64,000 nucleotides of DNA, taken from Clostridium polyendosporum. Its GTDB lineage: Bacteria; Bacillota; Clostridia; Clostridiales; Clostridiaceae. The DNA lies in assembly GCF_018332455.1 (NCBI RefSeq), contig NZ_BOPZ01000009.1:1-64000 (forward strand). Reading direction: 5' to 3'. This document shows, in pieces, positions 60,501 to 64,000 of this stretch (positions are counted from its first letter, which is position 1; each line of letters opens with the position of its first letter). The position numbers and the translations under genes were made by a program. Below the pieces are notes generated by a model, which saw nothing but the letters and a program-made list of their open reading frames with translations, searched no databases and was not told the DNA's origin.

Positions 60501-63185
60501 AGTAAGTAATAAATATGCAATGCCTATTAAACTAGAACCCCACATATACTTTAGGTAGCTTACAAGATTATTCCTACAATTAGCTTCTACATCTTCAGCT
60601 GTCTGCCATTCTAAAAGATTTGTCTTTGATATACTTAATCTATAAACTGTTCTTATTATGGCATCTATCATCAATATACACTGGTTAGGTAAAAAGGATA
60701 CGGTAAGAAATATCTGTTTCAAACTCTTAACAACAGTCCGCTGACGCTTCTTAGGAGTTATAACTAAATCAGTAAAAGCAAAGACAGCTATAGATAGTAC
60801 TGCTAAAAAAACAAATGTAGACCAATACTCTCCATTGGTTAATAAAAGAGTCGTTAAAAATAAGCCTACTACAACCCAGGGAGCCACAAGACTTCTTCTA
60901 ATATTATCAAAAATCTTCCACTTAGAAAGAGCTCCAAGTTTATAACTAAATAACCATGGAATCAACTGCCAGTCTCCTCTTACCCAACGGTGAAGTCTTG
61001 AAGCATTTGCCTTATAATGTGCTGGATAACCATCTACCAATTCTACATCTGTTAATAATGCACATCTTGTATATTCTCCCTCTAAAAGATCATGGCTTAA
61101 AATTTTATTTTCAGGCAATTCTTCTTTAAGTATTCTTAGAAAGACATCTATATCAAGGATACCCTTTCCTGTAAATATTCCTTCTCCAAAGAGATCTTGA
61201 TATGTATCTGAAGTAGCAGTGGAATATATATCTATTCCTCCATCTCCAGCAAATATCCTTGAGAAAAGAGTTTTCCTTGCACACTGGATATTTACTCCAA
61301 TCTTCGGCTGCATTACACCATATCCTCTTAAAACTATGTTAGCTTCATTAACTATAGGTTTGTTAAGTATGTGACTCATGGCACAAATCATTTTCTTAGC
61401 AGCTCCCATAGGAAGTATAGTATCTGCATCAAGAGTTATGATGTACTTTGCTTTTGTAAGAGGTTCTATATCGCTGCTTATTACAGAATAACTAGTTTTT
61501 TTATCTCCCCTTAAAAGAGACATAAACTCCATAAGCTTTCCTCTTTTTCTCTCCCATCCCATCCATACATTCTGCTTAAGATTAAAGCGCTTTTTCCTGT
61601 TAAAGAAATAAAAATGTGGTTCTTTTTTAGAGAAATATTTTAAATTAAGTCTTCTTACCTCCTGAAGCCCTTTTTGATTTATGACATCTTCTCCTTTTTC
61701 CCTTTCTTGATGAGAATCCTTAAAATCACCTAAAAGAGCAAAATACAGATTATTATCCCTGTTAGCAAGATAATACACTTCTAAATAATCTATTAACTCC
61801 TTGGTTCTAGCCTCACTACTTAATATAGCTGGTATCACCACTACGGTTCTACTTTTATCAGGTATTCCATCGTTATATTCAAGCTTTGGAAGAAAACTAG
61901 GTCTAAAAAGTCTACAGGTACTCCAATTTATAATTCCTATAACAAGTTCTGTTATAGGAATTAATACTACAATTGCTCCAACTACCTGTTCTAATACTGT
62001 TACTCTATAATTTGCAGTATTAGAAATTCCTATAACTAAAGCTTCAATTATTAATGTAAGTACAAATATTAAAATAATGAATTTTCCAAAAGAAGCTCCT
62101 TTCTTTTTTGAAAAATATCCATAGTTCTTTTCTAACTCATATGTACCACTATCCATAAGATAATACCCTACATGACTTTTGTATTCTTCCTCGTTTAATC
62201 CTTTTGAAAGTTCAGAAAGCTGAATAGCTTTTTCTGCAACCTTCCACTCTTCTTCCTTAACTCTTCTACTGATTTCTTCTAATCGATGCCTGTAATAGTC
62301 CTTTGATGTAAAATCCATATGAGGATAAGTGCCTTGTGGATCTTTCTTTAATATTTTTTCTACTCTAGATACTTTCTGAAAAACCACTCTCCAACTTATT
62401 GAATCAATGGTTCTTAAGGAAGTTATGTAGTTTCCAATTGCAATCTGAAGCTTTCCTTCCTCAAGGTGCTCTCCTATGATGATATCCTCAACTTCTTGTG
62501 TATTTTCCTCTTTATCACACTTTTGCGAGCATTTTTTCATTCTACCTCTTGCAAAGCTATATATTTCTTCTTTATTAATAGAATTATCTCTTAGAACTCT
62601 TATGAACTTTTCTATAGATTCAGGTGAAAAACACACATCACCGATTGATAACTCTTCTAACATTTCATCTAAATTATTATTGTTATAGGCATGAATGATT
62701 TTATATGCAAGCTCTTCTCCTTTTCTTTTTTCCTTTTGAATATAAGCAAGTTTTTCAGATATCAATCCTATACCTTCAATTAATCCTACTCTTAACATTA
62801 GGGGGAATGCCCACAACTCTCCTAAAGTGAGATAATGCTTTTTATCCAAATCATTAAGAAATGGAATAACAGCTTTTTCTTCAATAAACCCCTCGGATTT
62901 CTTTAGATATTCTTTTGCTAGTACATATACTCTCGGGCAAGAATTTTCACCTTCTACTAAGGGAAGATTTTCGAAATAACTCCAGGGCATATTGATCTTT
63001 ATTGTCTTATACTCTTTTTCTATAAGATAAATATTATCTAATAACCACTCTGCTGAAGTTACAATCTCCCTATTCTCTCGGACTTGAGAGTTTATGTATT
63101 CATAGTTGTTGAGAATCCTATTATAGTTTTCCTTTAAGGTGTAGATAATTCTTCTTCTGCAACTTGCTGAATCCAATATCTTCAT
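54534..63185 (-). CDS. Giant cyclic beta-1,2-glucan synthase-like protein (GT84 + GH94)
   Basis: The 2883-residue product matches the length of rhizobial NdvB/Cgs. An N-terminal region (1-360) precedes membrane helices near 370-420. A GT84-type transferase domain follows with YIITLDADTILPMGAAKKMI (Asp586, Asp588) and RLHRWVRGDWQL near 730, then more membrane helices at about 770-930. A glycoamylase-like domain contains SAYYHFDAAMNYQYKAFGVP near 1360. The C-terminal GH94-type phosphorylase domain has SGGAYGFRDQLQDSMSLGIL near 2400 and GSGDWNDGMSTVG near 2530. The rhizobial enzyme polymerises, trims and cyclises beta-1,2-glucan from UDP-glucose. The same activity here is inferred. It is monocistronic with its own terminator. 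Confidence 0.9.
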   Translation of the reverse strand: MKILDSASCRRRIIYTLKENYNRILNNYEYINSQVRENREIVTSAEWLLDNIYLIEKEYKTIKINMPWSYFENLPLVEGENSCPRVYVLAKEYLKKSEGFIEEKAVIPFLNDLDKKHYLTLGELWAFPLMLRVGLIEGIGLISEKLAYIQKEKRKGEELAYKIIHAYNNNNLDEMLEELSIGDVCFSPESIEKFIRVLRDNSINKEEIYSFARGRMKKCSQKCDKEENTQEVEDIIIGEHLEEGKLQIAIGNYITSLRTIDSISWRVVFQKVSRVEKILKKDPQGTYPHMDFTSKDYYRHRLEEISRRVKEEEWKVAEKAIQLSELSKGLNEEEYKSHVGYYLMDSGTYELEKNYGYFSKKKGASFGKFIILIFVLTLIIEALVIGISNTANYRVTVLEQVVGAIVVLIPITELVIGIINWSTCRLFRPSFLPKLEYNDGIPDKSRTVVVIPAILSSEARTKELIDYLEVYYLANRDNNLYFALLGDFKDSHQEREKGEDVINQKGLQEVRRLNLKYFSKKEPHFYFFNRKKRFNLKQNVWMGWERKRGKLMEFMSLLRGDKKTSYSVISSDIEPLTKAKYIITLDADTILPMGAAKKMICAMSHILNKPIVNEANIVLRGYGVMQPKIGVNIQCARKTLFSRIFAGDGGIDIYSTATSDTYQDLFGEGIFTGKGILDIDVFLRILKEELPENKILSHDLLEGEYTRCALLTDVELVDGYPAHYKANASRLHRWVRGDWQLIPWLFSYKLGALSKWKIFDNIRRSLVAPWVVVGLFLTTLLLTNGEYWSTFVFLAVLSIAVFAFTDLVITPKKRQRTVVKSLKQIFLTVSFLPNQCILMIDAIIRTVYRLSISKTNLLEWQTAEDVEANCRNNLVSYLKYMWGSSLIGIAYLLLTFNKSIEVGVTNLIIAILWILSPLTAYVVSKEDIDQASLREVSGEDHRLLRELSRRTWAYYEDFVNDDNNYLAPDNFQEDPNNGVAYRTSPTNIAMGLVSNLVAHDLGYLPLTEVVDRIEKSIDNMETLEKYHGHFLNWYDTRTKRPLWPRYVSTVDSGNLVGYLWVIEESLKDYIKAPLISIESQKALIDTITLVEEEISDKEIFTYEKNMILDKPFDIKNYIKLLKDVLDKCLDIEQKKSHENLYWVTKLKKEVVLKLRELAELAPWCETEEKANKLLTETSTDNLAKVLNCYVNESKKDEKIKYLEKGIKQVNKLLIRIEQLKTNLEKLASETDFKVLYNSHRKIFAIGYDMENETLGSSCYDLLASEARAASFVAIAKGDVEYDHWFKLGRAMTTSFSLKSLVSWSGTMFEYFMPALIMKCYEGTLWDVTYRSVIAAQKKYAHSRKIPWGISESAYYHFDAAMNYQYKAFGVPGIGLKRGLVDELVVSPYSTVMALPVEPKTSLENIRELSNKGMMGRYGFYEALDYTQERVPKGRKEVPVKCFMVHHQGMILMALDNFLKDNILQERFHRRPQVKAYELLLQEKPYYHEIFTRKQEFELPEIKGEEEPLIVREYGPISENPETLALSNGTYSTVITNSGSGISKKGEMTVYRWKGDSTQESGGMFFYLKNLNSNEFWSATFEPCRVEGEADGVQFTLDKALFTKKEGNIESILEVAVSNEDNAEIRRITLKNHGEHSRVVEVTSYMEVTLAPFNADIVHPTFSNLFIISEYDKDEDCVIVSRRPRAKGQKKPHLMQTVSIKGEKVGALGYETSRINFIGRNRDLKNPKVMDNDAPLENTTGIVLDPIISMRARVEIPPRGEVTVNYITAVGDSKEEVIELAKKYKDVNNVDRVFISSLQQAALEMRYLGIKSFQANLYQSLTSHLLFLNTSRREREEYIKKINKHQRDLWPYGISGDLPIVLLLVKAEDDMDIVRQVVTLHYYWRSKGVKADLVIYNDEETSYDQPVQRSITEQINTSASRDFWNKPGGIYLHSISTIGEDMKNFLLGIARVVINSEKGTLINQLKEWEEKEKKLQRQSYLRLKELKCCDKPRRRTAIAAKSVEGKEILEEGLKWKEFNKWNHSEKYNYDVKSLDFFNGYGGFKKDGSGYVIILRDSKETPTPWINVISNGNFGFHISESGSSYTWCGNSRENKITPWNNDWVMDSLGEALYIRDNKKGEAWSLTPKPLRDEGEYVIEHGFGYSRFTHNYHSVDGELTAFCPMKDNVKLYKIVLTNKSEETRELSLYYYAQMVLGVVPQHTAQYISSYIDSVSQQDENKKSQEGYSSSQDIESKQSRFIWAQNPYSTHFGNLKAYLKLIGGEDESFTGDRREFVGRREDINCPLALKKEKLSNLIGGGLDPCLASCIKVSIPPNSSKTVVIALGQDESLEEIREVLRKYSNPQQVDEALEETKDYWKNFLGKLQVKTPDKSLDYMVNGWLMYQTLSCRYWARTAFYQSGGAYGFRDQLQDSMSLGILNPAITREQILKSASRQYEEGDVQHWWHPIVNSGIRTRFSDDLLWLPYVVAKYIKATGDWGILEEEAPYLFDAPLSEGEDERYGEVNEMRTKGTIYDHCIRALNRGLRFGKNNIPLMGSGDWNDGMSTVGNEGKGESIWLGWFLYDILGEFQGICSYKKDEEKSVQYEEKREFIRENLEKNAWDGGWYRRAYFDDGTPLGSMKNDECQIDSLAQSWAAITGGGKPSRVKEAMEALEKHLVKEDKGIILLLSPPFNNSRLEPGYIKGYVPGVRENGGQYTHAAIWAVLAFTKLELGDKAWRYFNMINPINHSSSELQCNIYKVEPYVMTADIYVKEPHGGRGGWSWYTGASGWMYKTAVENILGFNKYYGKGFTITPCIPEQWKSYEITYKEDNIKYHIVVKREGSMLSDEMEVAASIDTALVQGKDVSGVEGAINTNAKIKMILVDGKELDKDYIPFEEGEHEVIVII

Positions 63186-63443
63186 ATCTACTCTTCCCTT
63201 TCCATTTTTGTTGTTACACCATAGTTTTTCCCTATAATTTTAAAATTATAAGATAGGATTAAATATAACTGAACAGTCATTAAGCTACTTGATTATACAC
63301 AGGTTTACGGTGTGAAAGGGTATCAAATAAAATCTATCTCACTTATTACGTCATACAACCTGCTGTAAAAAGACCTTCTATAGAAGCTACTTCTCCATGG
63401 CTAAATTATGTTTGTGCATGCTATCTGTAGAATTTAGAAAATA

Positions 63444-63504
63444 AAAAAATCGTAATTGCATTATAATAGCTTCAAACTGCTATATAATATACAATTACGA
63501 TTTA
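63444..63504 (-). terminator. Terminator-like hairpin after the M18 aminopeptidase gene
   Basis: On the minus strand AAATCGTAATTG and CAATTACGATTT frame an AT-rich loop with inner pairing (ATAGC/GCTAT), followed by a T-run. It lies about 120 bases after the stop codon. The rest of the 440-base gap (63186-63625) holds the glucan synthase promoter region and nothing else I can name. Confidence 0.65.
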
Positions 63505-63625
63505 ATGTATTTATTGAAGTAATCTTACCAAAATTTAATATGCATTATTTCCCCAAGCGGACCCACTCCAGCCTACAGAAGTTGAAGAATGTCACTCTTT
63601 AGTAAGGTCAACTTACTTTATAAAA

Positions 63626-64000
63626 TTATAATTTTAAAAATTCCTCAAAGGACTTAACACAATAATAGTGGTCCTTAACGCCACCAAGCTCTCTTATTGA
63701 ATGCATTGAAAGTATTGGTGAACCCATATCTACTGAACGTATATGCAGATGTGTTGAGGATAGTGGTCCTATAGTAGATCCTCCCCTTAAGTCTGATCTG
63801 TTAACAAACTTCTGCACTGGAACTCCTGCTCTTCTGCATATTTCTTCGTATACAGCAACAGAATTAGAATCTGATGTATAACTTTGAGAAGCCGCAATCT
63901 TTATAACTGGACCTCCGTTTACTACTGGTCTTAAAACAGGATCATGTTTTTCTCCAACGTTTGGATGTACTGCATGAGCAAGATCTGCAGATATTAAGAA
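63626..64000 (-). CDS. M18-family aminopeptidase, C-terminal part (runs off right edge)
   Basis: From the right edge to the TAA at 63626 the frame gives 124 residues: ADLAHAVHPNVGEKHDPVLR, VVNGGPVIKIAASQSYTSDS, VPVQKFVNRSDLRGGSTIGP and MHSIRELGGVKDHYYC. These are the last conserved blocks of M18 aspartyl aminopeptidases, with metal-type His in AHAVHPN and MHSIREL. M18 enzymes are dodecameric zinc exopeptidases of the cytoplasm that remove N-terminal residues. The N-terminal two thirds lie outside the window. A GTG at 63817 could be read as a start but is internal to the conserved domain. Confidence 0.92.
   Translation of the reverse strand, partial: FLISADLAHAVHPNVGEKHDPVLRPVVNGGPVIKIAASQSYTSDSNSVAVYEEICRRAGVPVQKFVNRSDLRGGSTIGPLSSTHLHIRSVDMGSPILSMHSIRELGGVKDHYYCVKSFEEFLKL

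Noticed and set aside
63626-63817. Separate 63-residue gene starting at GTG 63817
   Set aside because: The frame is open upstream to the window edge and carries M18 aminopeptidase motifs, so this GTG is internal.

Overview
The window looks like the chromosome of an anaerobic, low-GC Gram-positive bacterium, most likely a Clostridium. Coding is AT-rich, ribosome-binding sites are strong (AAGGAGG types), and TTG or GTG starts are common. It carries a superoxide reductase (desulfoferrodoxin) and LytR-CpsA-Psr and TagGH-type cell-wall glycan genes. I saw no rRNA, tRNA or CRISPR array.

Left end (1-17 kb). An IS1182-family transposase runs off the left edge beside the dead tail of a tyrosine autokinase gene (393-518). 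A capF/capG-type pair for a deoxyamino sugar follows, then housekeeping and single genes: an orphan LuxR-type response regulator, two Cof-type phosphatases, a DUF2140-like membrane protein, release factor 3 (prfC), an acyltransferase, desulfoferrodoxin, an LCP glycan ligase and a large beta-helix protein. Intergenic spaces here and later contain a family of palindromic MITE-like repeats.

RiPP island (18.5-29.3 kb). Two peptide-modification loci face each other. The plus-strand locus has a radical SAM/SPASM enzyme, a 61-residue Cys-containing precursor, an HPr-kinase-like protein, a PqqD-type recognition protein and an ER-type (Ser/His) signal peptidase. The minus-strand locus is a paeninodin-type lasso peptide cluster: cyclase, a 50-codon precursor found by reading the gap, an HPr-kinase-like tailoring kinase, B1 and B2. 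A divergent ABC exporter and a nucleotidyltransferase-family gene follow. Both precursor leaders carry the same aromatic-x-x-Pro signature.

Polysaccharide locus (29.3-54.1 kb, all minus strand, transcribed from 54.1 toward 29.3 kb). The first genes make and load an amino sugar: a membrane 4,6-dehydratase, a Wzz/BY-kinase fusion, a DegT aminotransferase, a PglC-type initiating transferase, an ATP-grasp ligase and a HAD phosphatase. Nine glycosyltransferases follow (seven GT4, two GT2), with an EpsG-type polymerase, two hexapeptide acyltransferases, a Wzm/Wzt ABC exporter, a pyruvyltransferase and a membrane-anchored GH88/105-like hydrolase. The LCP protein and capF/capG may serve the same envelope glycan.

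Right end (54.5-64 kb). One 2883-codon gene encodes a cyclic beta-1,2-glucan synthase-like protein (GT84 + glycoamylase-like + GH94). The C-terminal part of an M18 aminopeptidase enters from the right edge.
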